Below, piece after piece: positions 19,110-27,700 of a stretch of DNA of 64,000 bases. Within the stretch, counting starts at the first letter, position 1. Every line of letters begins with the position of its first letter. This DNA comes from Agromyces larvae (GTDB taxonomy: Bacteria > Actinomycetota > Actinomycetes > Actinomycetales > Microbacteriaceae). The notes under the pieces are model-generated. The model saw only the letters and a list, made by a program, of their open reading frames with translations, made no database searches and was not told the origin of the DNA. The stretch is taken from positions 992,001 to 1,056,000 of the forward strand of contig NZ_CP094528.1 of NCBI RefSeq assembly GCF_022811705.1. Reading direction: 5' to 3'. The position numbers were made by a program, and so were the translations under genes.

Positions 19110-19853
19110 ATGGGCTACCTCTCCCCCGGGACGCCTCGGGTGCTCGCGCACCGCGGTCTCGCGGTCGAGGTGCCCGAGAACACGCTCGCCGCGTTCGACG
19201 CCGCGGTGCGAACGGGGGTGCACTACGTCGAGACCGATGTGCACCTGAGTCGCGACGGCGTCGCGATCGTCTCGCACGATCCCACGCTCGAGCGCGTCGC
19301 CGGCCGCGAGGACCGGGTGAGCGACCTGACCTCGGCGGAGCTCGCCGCGATCGATCTCGGCGCCGGCGCGGGGTTCCCGACGCTGGCCGACGCGCTCGCG
19401 GCCTTCCCCGAGACGCGGTTCAACATCGACGTGAAGACCGAGGCCGCCGTCGAAGCGACGGCCGACACGGTGCGCGCCGCCGACGCCGTCGACCGGGTCC
19501 TGCTCACGAGTTTCGCCGACCGCCGACGGCGCCGGCTCGCCGCGCTGCTGCCCGGCGTCGCGACCTCGGTGGGCAGCGCCGGGGTGGTCCGGGCGATCCT
19601 CGCCGGGCGGTTCGGCGCCGCCGCGATGCGGTGGGCGGCGCGCGGGGCCGTCGCCCTGCAGGTGCCCGAACGCGCGGGTCGACTGCGCATCGTCTCCCCC
19701 GCCCTCGTGCGCGCTGCGCACGCGGCGGGCGTCGAGGTGCACGTCTGGACGGTGAACGAACCCGACGACATGCGGCGGCTGCTGGCCCTCGGGGTCGACG
19801 GCCTGGTCACCGATCGGTGCGATCTCGCGCTCGCGGTGATCGCGGCAACCTGA
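19110..19853 (+). CDS. Glycerophosphodiester phosphodiesterase
   Basis: 247 residues, GDPD fold. The motifs RVLAHRGLAVEVPENTLAAF, HYVETDVHLSRDGVAIVSHDPTLERV and FNIDVK carry the metal-binding and catalytic His, Glu and Asp residues. No signal peptide, so cytoplasmic. It hydrolyses glycerophosphodiesters to glycerol-3-phosphate and an alcohol. It begins six bases after the SPFH gene, so the three genes look like one membrane-related operon. Confidence 0.92.
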   Translation: MGYLSPGTPRVLAHRGLAVEVPENTLAAFDAAVRTGVHYVETDVHLSRDGVAIVSHDPTLERVAGREDRVSDLTSAELAAIDLGAGAGFPTLADALAAFPETRFNIDVKTEAAVEATADTVRAADAVDRVLLTSFADRRRRRLAALLPGVATSVGSAGVVRAILAGRFGAAAMRWAARGAVALQVPERAGRLRIVSPALVRAAHAAGVEVHVWTVNEPDDMRRLLALGVDGLVTDRCDLALAVIAAT

Positions 19854-19880
19854 GAGAAGCCTGAGAGATCCTCAGCCTTT

Positions 19881-19907
19881 GGCAAGGTTCTGCACAGCTT
19901 GATCGTT
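19881..19907 (+). promoter_or_regulatory. Candidate SigR/SigH-like promoter of rbpA
   Basis: GGCAAG (19881-19886), then 18 bases, then GTT (19905-19907), similar to the GGGAAT-N18-GTT consensus of SigR. In Streptomyces rbpA is known to be SigR-dependent. The -35 match is only 4 of 6. An inverted repeat GATCGT/ACGATC (19901-19906, 19919-19924) overlaps the predicted start region. Confidence 0.35.
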
Positions 19908-19937
19908 TATACACGTAGACGATCGAGAGGAGCATCA

Positions 19938-20300
19938 ATGGCAGACCGAAGCCTCCGCGGCATGCGGATCGGGGCGCAGAGCCTGCAGAGCGAGGACGGG
20001 GTGGTGTTCGCCGACCGGGCGAACTACTCGTACCTCTGCGAGACCTGCGGCCGCGAGACGGTCATGACCTTCTCGACCGAGGCCGAGATCCCCGAGAGCT
20101 GGGAGTGCCGCACGTGTGGGGCCAATGCGACCCTGCTCGTCGACTCGAAGCCCGTCGAGATCGACCGTTCGGGCGAGAAGACCGCCCGCACCCACTGGGA
20201 CATGCTGCTCGAGCGTCGCACGATCGCCGAGCTGGAGGAGCTCCTGGAGGAGCGCCTGCAGCTGCTGCGCGCACGTCGCGGCCAGAAGATGAGCGCCTGA
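19938..20300 (+). CDS. rbpA: RNA polymerase-binding protein RbpA
   Basis: 120 residues, standard length. N-terminal tail MADRSLRGMRIGAQSLQSEDGV, core domain with two Cys pairs (CETCGRE, CRTCGAN), the basic linker and the sigma-interaction domain (TARTHWDMLLERRTIAELEELLEERLQLLR). It binds RNA polymerase and the principal sigma factor and stabilises the open complex; found only in Actinobacteria. ATG at 19938 has GAGAGG upstream; the longer frame from 19899 lacks homologous sequence. Confidence 0.95.
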   Translation: MADRSLRGMRIGAQSLQSEDGVVFADRANYSYLCETCGRETVMTFSTEAEIPESWECRTCGANATLLVDSKPVEIDRSGEKTARTHWDMLLERRTIAELEELLEERLQLLRARRGQKMSA

Positions 20301-20313
20301 CCCATCCCGCTCG

Positions 20314-20347
20314 TCGCCCGGTTCAGCCCTCGGCTGAGGCCGGGCGA
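20314..20347. terminator. Bidirectional hairpin between rbpA and lnt
   Basis: TCGCCCGG (20314-20321) pairs with the complementary end at 20340-20347, with an inner CAGCC/GGCTG stem. It overlaps the stop codon of the convergent lnt gene. Confidence 0.65.
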
Positions 20348-21969
20348 TTCGCGTTTTCGGGGGCGGATGCGTCGAAGGCGGATGTCTCGCGGCCGGGCGC
20401 CTCGGCACCGGATGCCGCCGCGAACGCGCCCCGCCGCCGACCCAGGGCGAACGCGATCAGCAGCGCAGCCAGCCCGCCGATGCTGATCACACCGTCGACC
20501 CACCCGCCGAGCACGACCGACGGCGTGAGCCCGGTGCGCAGACCCACCTCCGTGACCATCGCGCCCGGCTGGTCCGACGGCAGCGCGTCGACCGTGCGAC
20601 CGGCGGGATCGATCACCTGGCTGCGTCCGACGGTCGAGAGGTTCACCACCCACCGGCCGGTCTCGATCGCACGGAGCCTCGCGAACGCGAGCTGCTGCTG
20701 GTTCTCATCGGTGCCGCGGAAGTCCGCGTTGTTCGTCTGCAGCAGGTACAGCTCGGCCCCGTCGCGAGCCGCCTCGTGGATCACCTCGTCGTAGATGACG
20801 TCGAAGCAGATCGCGAGGCCCGCGATCGTGTCGCCCAGGTCGAACACGGGCGGGTTCGTCCCCGGCGAGTACCCGCGCTGCACCAGCCCGATCAGGTCGG
20901 GCGCGAAGAACATGTAGAAGTCGCGGTCGGGGATGTACTCGCCGAACGGCACCGGATGCCGCTTGTCGTACGTCTGCGTGATGCCCTCGCCGCTGCGCCA
21001 CAGGAACGACGTGTTGAAGTACTCGTCGCCGCGCACCGTGACGGTGTTCGCGATGAGCGGGGCGTCCAGGTCGGCGGTGAGACGGTCGAGCGTGCGCGCA
21101 GCCGCGGTGCCCGGGTTCACCGAATCATCGACCGATCCCTCGGGCCAGAGCAGCACGTCGATGTCGTCGCGCCCGAGCAGCGGCGTGGTCGCGCCGACCT
21201 GCGCGTTCAGCACGTCTCCGGCGCTGCGTTCGTCGAAGTAGCCCGCGGGCCCGTTGCCCTGCACGCTCGCCACGGTCGTGCTGCCGGCCGATGCGGTCGG
21301 CCAGGCCGGCACCGCGCCGATGACGACGAGCACCGCGGCGAGCGGCGCCAACCCGACCATCGCCTTCGGCAGCGGCTCGCGCAGCGTGCGCCGCTCGACC
21401 GAGACGCGCACCCATTCGATCGCCGACGCCGTCGCCCACGCCATCGCGAACCCGAGCCCCGCGAAACCGACCCACGACACGGTCTCGGCGAACGGGCTCT
21501 GCGACTGGCTGACCGCGAGCCGCGCCCAGGGGAACCCGCCGTACGGGAAGCTGCCGATCACCGTCTCCTTGCCGATCCACAGCGCCGCCACGACCGCGGG
21601 CAGCGCGACGAGCCGCGCCCAGCGGCCGGGCCATGCCCGCGGCACCCAGCGATACCCGAGGGTGATCGCGATGCCTCCGACGCCGACGAACAGCGCCTCG
21701 AACAACGACAGCGCGAGCCACGGCACGGGCCCGAGGTATCGCGAAGTCCACTCGACGTGCAGCAAGTAGAAGGTCGCGCCGTACACGTACGCGATGAGGA
21801 ACGCCCCGCCGACGCTGCGGCCGATCTGCGCGATCAGCGCCAGAGCGATGCCGACGAACACGAGCGGCCAGATCGCCAGCTCGGGGTAGGCGGCATCGGT
21901 GACGAATCCGGCGAGGACGGCGACGAGCATCGCCGCCCACCAGGGCAGCAGGGGGCGGGGGTCGGGCAC
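20323..21969 (-). CDS. lnt: Apolipoprotein N-acyltransferase
   Basis: 548 residues from the GTG at 21969. About six to eight N-terminal membrane helices precede a nitrilase-like domain. The expected Glu-Lys-Cys triad is visible: LLWPEGS, TYDKRHPVPFGEY and GLAICFDVIYDE. A final helix follows (ISIGGLAALLIAFALGRRRG), then a Pro/Ala/Glu tail. It adds the third acyl chain to lipoproteins. The window encodes several lipoprotein substrates (10.0, 15.4 and 27.7 kb). Confidence 0.93.
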   Translation of the reverse strand: MPDPRPLLPWWAAMLVAVLAGFVTDAAYPELAIWPLVFVGIALALIAQIGRSVGGAFLIAYVYGATFYLLHVEWTSRYLGPVPWLALSLFEALFVGVGGIAITLGYRWVPRAWPGRWARLVALPAVVAALWIGKETVIGSFPYGGFPWARLAVSQSQSPFAETVSWVGFAGLGFAMAWATASAIEWVRVSVERRTLREPLPKAMVGLAPLAAVLVVIGAVPAWPTASAGSTTVASVQGNGPAGYFDERSAGDVLNAQVGATTPLLGRDDIDVLLWPEGSVDDSVNPGTAAARTLDRLTADLDAPLIANTVTVRGDEYFNTSFLWRSGEGITQTYDKRHPVPFGEYIPDRDFYMFFAPDLIGLVQRGYSPGTNPPVFDLGDTIAGLAICFDVIYDEVIHEAARDGAELYLLQTNNADFRGTDENQQQLAFARLRAIETGRWVVNLSTVGRSQVIDPAGRTVDALPSDQPGAMVTEVGLRTGLTPSVVLGGWVDGVISIGGLAALLIAFALGRRRGAFAAASGAEAPGRETSAFDASAPENANRPASAEG

Positions 21970-22088
21970 GTCGATCAGCCTAAGCGACCGGGCCGGATGT
22001 CTCGTGCCAGCGCCGGCCGCGAGGCATCCGCATGTCCCGCACGCGGTCGCGGCACCCGACCGCATCCTCCGATCGCGACCCCGACGGC

Positions 22089-24533
22089 TCAGCCGGCGAC
22101 CGTGTCGATCACGACCCCGCGACGCACCCCGTCGATCGCATCGCGCGCCGCCCGCCCGACCCCGCCGTCGGCGACGATCGAGATCTGATCGAGCAGGTCG
22201 ATGACCTGCTTGGCGAGTCGCACGAAGTCGCCCGCGGCGAGCTCGGTGTCGGCGAGCACCTCACCGAGGCCCGCGCCCTTCGCCCAGGCGTGCATCGCGT
22301 TCGCGAGCGCCGCGGTCGGCGGCTCGCTGCCCGGCAGCCGGTGCTCGCGCTCGAGGTCGTCGAGCTCGCTCCAGACGTGGCCGGTCGCCTCGAGTGCGGC
22401 GCGGAACGGGCCGCGCGGCAGACGGTACTCCACTCCGCGGTCGTCGCGGCGCGGCTCGTAGACGAGGGCGGCGGCCATCGCGGCCAGCCCGCCTTCGTCG
22501 AGGTCGTCCCACAGGCCGCGCCGCAGGCACTCGGCGACGAGCAGGTCGCGTTCGCCGTAGATGCGCTTCAGGATCCGGCCGGCCGACGTGGACACCAGTT
22601 CGCCGTGCCGGTCGTGCTCGACGTAGCCGAGCTGCGACAGCACCTCGGTCACCCGGTCGAACCGCTTGGCGACCTGCCCGGTGCGGGTGCGGATCTGGCG
22701 TGACAGCTGGTCGTGCTCGCGCTGCAGCCGCCACCACCGCTCGGCCCAGCGGGCGTGCTGCTCGCGCTCGGCGCAGCCGTGGCAGGGGTGCGACCGAAGC
22801 TGCTTGCGCAGCCTGACCAGCTCGCGCTGCATCCGCTCGCGCTGCGCGTGCGTGGGGTTGCCCTTCGCCGCCTCCTTCTCGAGGTCGCTGATGCGGCGCC
22901 GCAACCCCGAATACTCCCCGAAGTCGCCGAGGTGGCAGCGCATCGCCTCGGCGTAGCCCGACAGCGACTCCTCCTGCTTGCGCAGCGTGCGCGCCAGGTC
23001 GACCACGGCCCGGTCGGCCTGGAACTGCGCGAACGACAGCTCGAGGATCTGCCGGGTGCGCTCGCGGCCGAACTGGTCGATGAGGTTCACCGCCATGTTG
23101 TACGTCGGCTTGAAGCTCGAGTTCAACGGGTAGCTGCGCCGCGACGCCAGCGCGGCGACCGCCTCAGGGTCGAGCCCGTCGACCCACTGGATGACCGAGT
23201 GCCCCTCGATGTCGATGCCGCGCCGACCCGCGCGCCCCGTGAGCTGGGTGTACTCCCCCGGCGTGATCGGCACCCGAGCCTCGCCGTTGAACTTCTCCAG
23301 CTTCTCGAGCACGACCGAGCGCGCCGGCATGTTCACGCCGAGCGCGAGCGTCTCGGTGGCGAACACCACCTTCAACAGCTTGCGCTGGAAGAGCTCCTCG
23401 ACGACCTCCTTGAAGGCCGGCAGCATGCCCGCGTGGTGGGCGGCCACACCGCGCTGGAGCCCCTCGACCCAGTCCCAGTACCCGAGCACCGCGAGATCGT
23501 CGTCGCGGAGCATCCGCACCCTGGCCTCGACGACCTGCCGGATCTCGTCGCGCTCCGACGCATCCGTCAGCCGGATGCCGCTGCGCAGCACCTGCCGCAC
23601 CGCCTGATCGCACCCGGCCCGCGAGAAGATGAACACGATCGCCGGCAGCAGATGCTTCGACGCCAGCAGGGCGACCACGTCGGGCCGGTCGGCGCGGCCC
23701 GTGCCCGGTGCGCCGCCGCCACGGCCCCGCCCGCGGTACCCGCCGCGGTCGGATCCGCGCCGGCCGCGCTGCGACCTGGTGCCGAGCGACCGGCTGGCGC
23801 GTGCGAGCTGCTTCAGCTCGGGATTCACCCGATTCGCCGCGGCCTGCCCCGACGAGTCGAACAGGTCGACCATCTTGCCGCCCACCAGCACGTGCTGCTC
23901 GAGCGGCACCGGCCGCGCCTCGGAGACGATCACGTCGGTGTCGCCGCGCACCGCCTGCAACCAGTCGCCGAACTCCTCCGCGTTCGACACGGTCGCACTC
24001 AGCGAGACGAGTCGCACCGCCTCCGGCAGGTGGATGATGACCTCCTCCCACACCGCGCCGCGGAACCGGTCGGCCAGGTAGTGCACCTCGTCCATCACGA
24101 CGTACGCGAGCCGGTCGAGCAGCGGCGAGTCGGCGTACAGCATGTTGCGCAGCACCTCGGTGGTCATCACCACGATGCGGCCGGTCGCGTTGATGTTCGT
24201 GTCACCGGTGAGCAGCCCCACCGCATCGGAGCCCCACGCGTCGACGAACTCCTGGTACTTCTGGTTCGACAGGGCCTTGATCGGCGTCGTGTAGAACACC
24301 TTCGCGTGCGGGTCCTGCATCGCGAGGTACACCGCGAACTCGGCGACCGCGGTCTTGCCGGCCCCCGTGGGCGCGGCGACGAGCACGCTGCGGCCCTCGT
24401 CGAGCGCGCCGCAGGCGCCGCGCTGGAACGGGTCGAGGTCGAACTTCAGGGTGGACGCGAACTCGGCCAGGCGCGGCCGGCGCCGCTGCTCGCGTGAGAG
24501 CGCGTAGCGCTCGGCCGGTGAAGGGCTCGTCAC
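22089..24533 (-). CDS. helY: Ski2/Mtr4-like DEAD-box RNA helicase (HelY)
   Basis: 814 residues. Helicase motifs: APTGAGKTAVAE (Walker A, about 53), TTPIKALSNQKY, VVMDEVHYLADRFRG (DEVH), LVSLSATVSN, ALGVNMPARSVV and QLTGRAGRRGID. The C-terminal half resembles the Ski2/Mtr4 arch and helical-bundle region. A Cys-rich element HPCHGCAEREQHARW is present. Residues about 247-280 form an Arg/Gly-rich insert (RGRRGSDRGGYRGRGRGGG) resembling an RGG box. It follows tatC in the same direction, the conserved actinobacterial order. Confidence 0.93.
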   Translation of the reverse strand: MTSPSPAERYALSREQRRRPRLAEFASTLKFDLDPFQRGACGALDEGRSVLVAAPTGAGKTAVAEFAVYLAMQDPHAKVFYTTPIKALSNQKYQEFVDAWGSDAVGLLTGDTNINATGRIVVMTTEVLRNMLYADSPLLDRLAYVVMDEVHYLADRFRGAVWEEVIIHLPEAVRLVSLSATVSNAEEFGDWLQAVRGDTDVIVSEARPVPLEQHVLVGGKMVDLFDSSGQAAANRVNPELKQLARASRSLGTRSQRGRRGSDRGGYRGRGRGGGAPGTGRADRPDVVALLASKHLLPAIVFIFSRAGCDQAVRQVLRSGIRLTDASERDEIRQVVEARVRMLRDDDLAVLGYWDWVEGLQRGVAAHHAGMLPAFKEVVEELFQRKLLKVVFATETLALGVNMPARSVVLEKLEKFNGEARVPITPGEYTQLTGRAGRRGIDIEGHSVIQWVDGLDPEAVAALASRRSYPLNSSFKPTYNMAVNLIDQFGRERTRQILELSFAQFQADRAVVDLARTLRKQEESLSGYAEAMRCHLGDFGEYSGLRRRISDLEKEAAKGNPTHAQRERMQRELVRLRKQLRSHPCHGCAEREQHARWAERWWRLQREHDQLSRQIRTRTGQVAKRFDRVTEVLSQLGYVEHDRHGELVSTSAGRILKRIYGERDLLVAECLRRGLWDDLDEGGLAAMAAALVYEPRRDDRGVEYRLPRGPFRAALEATGHVWSELDDLEREHRLPGSEPPTAALANAMHAWAKGAGLGEVLADTELAAGDFVRLAKQVIDLLDQISIVADGGVGRAARDAIDGVRRGVVIDTVAG

Positions 24534-24573
24534 CGTTCCAGCCTACGGCGGATGCCCCGTGGACCCGCCGCGA

Positions 24574-25377
24574 TCAGGCCAGCGCCGTGCCGAACTCGGC
24601 CTCCTGGCGCCTCGCGACCCGGCGATCGTGCAACCACGCGATGAACCAGGCCGCGAAGTAGAGCACCACCATCGGGATCGCGAGCAGGAACATCGAGACG
24701 ACGTCGGCGGACGGCGTGGCGATCGCCGTGAACAGCACGATCACGAGGATCGCGACCCGCCACGACTTCAGGATGCCTGCGGCGCTCAGGATGCCCGCGA
24801 AGTCCAGCAGCACGATGAACACCGGCACGACGAACGCGATGCCGATCGCGACGACGAGCTTCGTGACGAAGTCGACGTACTCGCGCGCCGTGAACAGCGC
24901 ATCGCTGCCGTCGGGCACGAAGCTCGTCATCAGCCGCACGATGTTCGGCAGCACGAACCATCCGGCCGCGCAGCCGGCGAAGAACAGCGGGATCGCCGTG
25001 AGGAAGAAGCCGAACGTGTATCTGCGCTCGCGGGTGTTCAGCCCCGGCACGAGGAACGCGAAGATCTGGTACAGCCACACGGGGCTCGAGATCACGATGC
25101 CGATCGTGAACGCGATCTGCAGCTGCAGGTCGAACGCGCTCGAGATGGTCGGGAAGATGATCGCCGTCTTGTCGCCCCGTGCGTCGGCGACGTTCTGCAC
25201 CGGCGCCTGGATCGCCGTCCAGACGTACGCGCTGTTCAGCCACCACCCGATGCCGGTGCCGACGGCGATCGCCGCCGCGGAGATGAACAGGCGGCGGCGC
25301 AGTTCGAGCAGATGCGCACCGAGCGACATGCGCCGCTCGCGGTTCTTGCCGCCGCCGCGCTCCTTCACCGCGGTCAC
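24574..25377 (-). CDS. tatC: Sec-independent translocase subunit TatC
   Basis: 267 residues from the GTG at 25377; the longer frame overlaps tatA. N-terminal signature MSLGAHLLELRRRLF and six transmembrane helices, including SPVWLYQIFAFLVPGLNTRERR with the conserved Phe/Pro region. It is the receptor of the twin-arginine pathway that exports folded proteins. It lies four bases after tatA and before helY. No tatB-like gene is seen nearby. Confidence 0.94.
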   Translation of the reverse strand: MTAVKERGGGKNRERRMSLGAHLLELRRRLFISAAAIAVGTGIGWWLNSAYVWTAIQAPVQNVADARGDKTAIIFPTISSAFDLQLQIAFTIGIVISSPVWLYQIFAFLVPGLNTRERRYTFGFFLTAIPLFFAGCAAGWFVLPNIVRLMTSFVPDGSDALFTAREYVDFVTKLVVAIGIAFVVPVFIVLLDFAGILSAAGILKSWRVAILVIVLFTAIATPSADVVSMFLLAIPMVVLYFAAWFIAWLHDRRVARRQEAEFGTALA

Positions 25378-25381
25378 GTGG

Positions 25382-25618
25382 TCAGCTCTTGGTGGTGTCC
25401 GTGCTGCTGCCGGTCGCCTTCGGCTGGTCGGTGGCGGCGTCGGCCGTGTCGGCGCCGGTGCCGTCGGCCGCATCGCCGTCGGACCGCACCTCGTTCTTCA
25501 GGATCTTCATCGACTGACCGAGGCTCCGCGCCAGGGCGGGCAGCTTGGGCGCGCCGAACAGCAGCAGGATGACCACGAGGATGATCAGGGCATGCCAACC
25601 GGTGAAGCCTTGAAACAT
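25382..25618 (-). CDS. tatA: Twin-arginine translocase subunit TatA
   Basis: 78 residues. One N-terminal transmembrane helix (WHALIILVVILLLFGAPKLPALARSLGQSMKIL) with the Phe-Gly hinge and a following amphipathic helix, then an acidic, Ala/Thr-rich tail. It polymerises to form the Tat pore. It is between pafC and tatC, as in most Actinobacteria. Confidence 0.93.
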   Translation of the reverse strand: MFQGFTGWHALIILVVILLLFGAPKLPALARSLGQSMKILKNEVRSDGDAADGTGADTADAATDQPKATGSSTDTTKS

Positions 25619-25656
25619 GGGGTTCGTCCAATGCTCGGATGAATGGTGCAGACAGT

Positions 25657-26634
25657 CTACCCGTCGTACCCGGCAAGCCCCGCCTGAGCCCAGGCTGCGA
25701 CCGCATCACGAGCCTCGTCGGGCGCCACGACGGTGACCAGCCCGCCGAGCCCCGCGACGAGACGCTTCAGCCCGTGGTGGTGCGCGACCCGCAGCGTGAC
25801 CCGCAGTCGCCCGTCGGCCTGCGCCTCGGTCGACGCATCGGCGAGGTAGTCGGCGATGAGCGCCAGCGCGTCGGGCGCCACGTCGACGACGACGTCGAAG
25901 TCGGTGTCGGAGGCCTGGAAGAGCGTCGACGGCAGCACGGCGCCGACGTGCTCGCCGATCGGCTCATCGGTGACGACCAGCTCGGTCATGCGGTCGACGC
26001 GGAAGTTACGCACGTCGAGCCGGGTGTGGCAGTACGCCTGCAGGTACCAGTCGGCCCCGTCGGAGAGCACCCGCAGCGGGTCGGTGCGTCGGCGCATGTG
26101 CTCGCCCTGAGCGTTGCGGTAGTCGAACTCCAGCTGCCGGCCGGCCTCGACGGCCTCGCGCACGAGCGCCAGCGAGGCATCCGACTTCGCCTCCTCCGCC
26201 CCGAGCGGGACCGGGTCCTCCGACGCCCCCTCGGCGAGCTTGCGCTTCAGCGACGCCAGCTGCGCGCTGTCCCGGTTCTCGGGCAGGGTGCTGAGGTACT
26301 GCACGGCGGTGATGAGGGCAGCCGCCTCGCGGGAGCTCAGCCGCGGCGCGTCGTCGATCGCCACGTGGTGGACGATGATGATCAGGTCTTCGTCCTCGAA
26401 GGCGCCCCAGTCGATGTCGAACAGGTCGTTCGCCTGGTACGTGCCGGTGTCGCCGGGCAGCCCCGAGGTCGCGATGCGTTCGACGGCGGCGCGGATCTGC
26501 ACCTCGTCGACGCCGAAGTGCGCGGCAGCCTCGGCGACGCCGACGACACGACGTTCGAGCAGGTACGGCACGAGCGCGAGCAGCAGCAGGAGCTTGTCGG
26601 GCGCCTTCTGGGCGCGGGGGCGTCGGTCGGTCAT
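25657..26634 (-). CDS. pafC: WYL-domain transcription factor PafC
   Basis: 325 residues from the ATG at 26634, which overlaps the pafB stop (ATGA). N-terminal helix-turn-helix-like region (APDKLLLLLALVPYLLERRVVGVAEAAAHFGV), then the WYL domain (LEFDYRNAQGEHMRRRTDPLRVLSDGADWYLQAYCHTRLDVRNFRVDRM) and a C-terminal WCX extension. With PafB it forms the transcriptional activator of the LexA-independent DNA-damage response described in mycobacteria. Confidence 0.92.
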   Translation of the reverse strand: MTDRRPRAQKAPDKLLLLLALVPYLLERRVVGVAEAAAHFGVDEVQIRAAVERIATSGLPGDTGTYQANDLFDIDWGAFEDEDLIIIVHHVAIDDAPRLSSREAAALITAVQYLSTLPENRDSAQLASLKRKLAEGASEDPVPLGAEEAKSDASLALVREAVEAGRQLEFDYRNAQGEHMRRRTDPLRVLSDGADWYLQAYCHTRLDVRNFRVDRMTELVVTDEPIGEHVGAVLPSTLFQASDTDFDVVVDVAPDALALIADYLADASTEAQADGRLRVTLRVAHHHGLKRLVAGLGGLVTVVAPDEARDAVAAWAQAGLAGYDG

Positions 26635-27653
26635 CGCGCCTCCTCGCGGTGGGCGGCGACGACGGCCGCGAGCCGGTCGCGCACCCGCGCACGCAGCGAC
26701 TCGGGTGCGATCACGCGCACCTCGGGCCCGTACGAGGCCAGTTCGTCGGCGAACACCACCTCGTCGGTGTAGTGCAGCCGGATCACGCGCCCGTCGCGTT
26801 CGGCCGCCCGCCGCCCGAGGCGCACCTCGGCGTCGCTGCCGGCGTCGACCTCGAGGTCGGCGACGTTGGCGAGTCGCAGCGCCTCGAGCTCGGCGAGCAC
26901 GCGGTCCTGCACGCCCGGCTCGGGTGGGTCGAAGGTCGAGTTCGGCACGGATGTCACGGGGCCGGTGATGCGGCGCAGCAGAAACGTGCGCGGCGCGTCG
27001 AGATCGCGGTCGTGCCCGTGCACATGCCAGCGCCCCTCGTGCAGCACGAGCGCGTAGGGGTCGACCGTGCGCTCGCGGGGCGCCTCGGATCCGGGGCGCA
27101 GGTAGCGGAACCGCACCGTCTGATGCCGGTCGAGCGCCTGCCGCAGCGGGTCGAAGGCGGCGTCGCGCACCCGCAGACGCGGTGCGTAGCCGATCAGGGG
27201 CTCGCGCGGTTCGATCCCGAGGGCGCGCAGCTTCGTCAGGGCGCGCTGCGAATCCTCGGAGAGGGATGCTTCGCGCCACACCTCGGCCGCGAGCCCCAGC
27301 AGCCCGATCTCGTCGGGCGTGAAGCGCACCGATTCGGGCAGCTCGTAGCGGCCCTTGCGGATGCGATAGCGCAGCAGCTGATTGTCGCCGGGGTGATCGG
27401 GCGACTCGATCGTCTCGAGCGGGATGCCGAGTTCGCGCAGGTGCTCCTTGTCGCGCTCGAACTGGCGCTCGAGGTTCGCGTTGCGACCGGGGCGCGCGTC
27501 GTACCGCTCCGCGTAGCCGCGGACCGTCGAGAGGATCTCGGTCTTCAGCAGACCGTGCTCGGTCGCGATGAGCGCGAGCACCAGACTGAACAGTCGGTCG
27601 TCGGCCTCGATCCTCGATACGCTGCTCGACTCCCCTGGCACACGAGCGATCAT
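26631..27653 (-). CDS. pafB: WYL-domain transcription factor PafB
   Basis: 340 residues from the ATG at 27653. HTH region (ADDRLFSLVLALIATEHGLLKTEILSTVRGY), WYL domain (TVRFRYLRPGSEAPRERTVDPYALVLHEGRWHVHGHDRDLDAPRTFLLRRI) and WCX domain. It overlaps pafC by four bases. In mycobacteria PafBC binds ssDNA through WYL and induces DNA-repair genes. The proteasome ligase pafA that usually precedes it is absent; an FKBP gene is there instead. Confidence 0.92.
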   Translation of the reverse strand: MIARVPGESSSVSRIEADDRLFSLVLALIATEHGLLKTEILSTVRGYAERYDARPGRNANLERQFERDKEHLRELGIPLETIESPDHPGDNQLLRYRIRKGRYELPESVRFTPDEIGLLGLAAEVWREASLSEDSQRALTKLRALGIEPREPLIGYAPRLRVRDAAFDPLRQALDRHQTVRFRYLRPGSEAPRERTVDPYALVLHEGRWHVHGHDRDLDAPRTFLLRRITGPVTSVPNSTFDPPEPGVQDRVLAELEALRLANVADLEVDAGSDAEVRLGRRAAERDGRVIRLHYTDEVVFADELASYGPEVRVIAPESLRARVRDRLAAVVAAHREEAR

Positions 27654-27700
27654 AGTGCCGTGCGGCGGGCCGGCGGCCGCCGCAGCCGTGGTGCGCCCGA

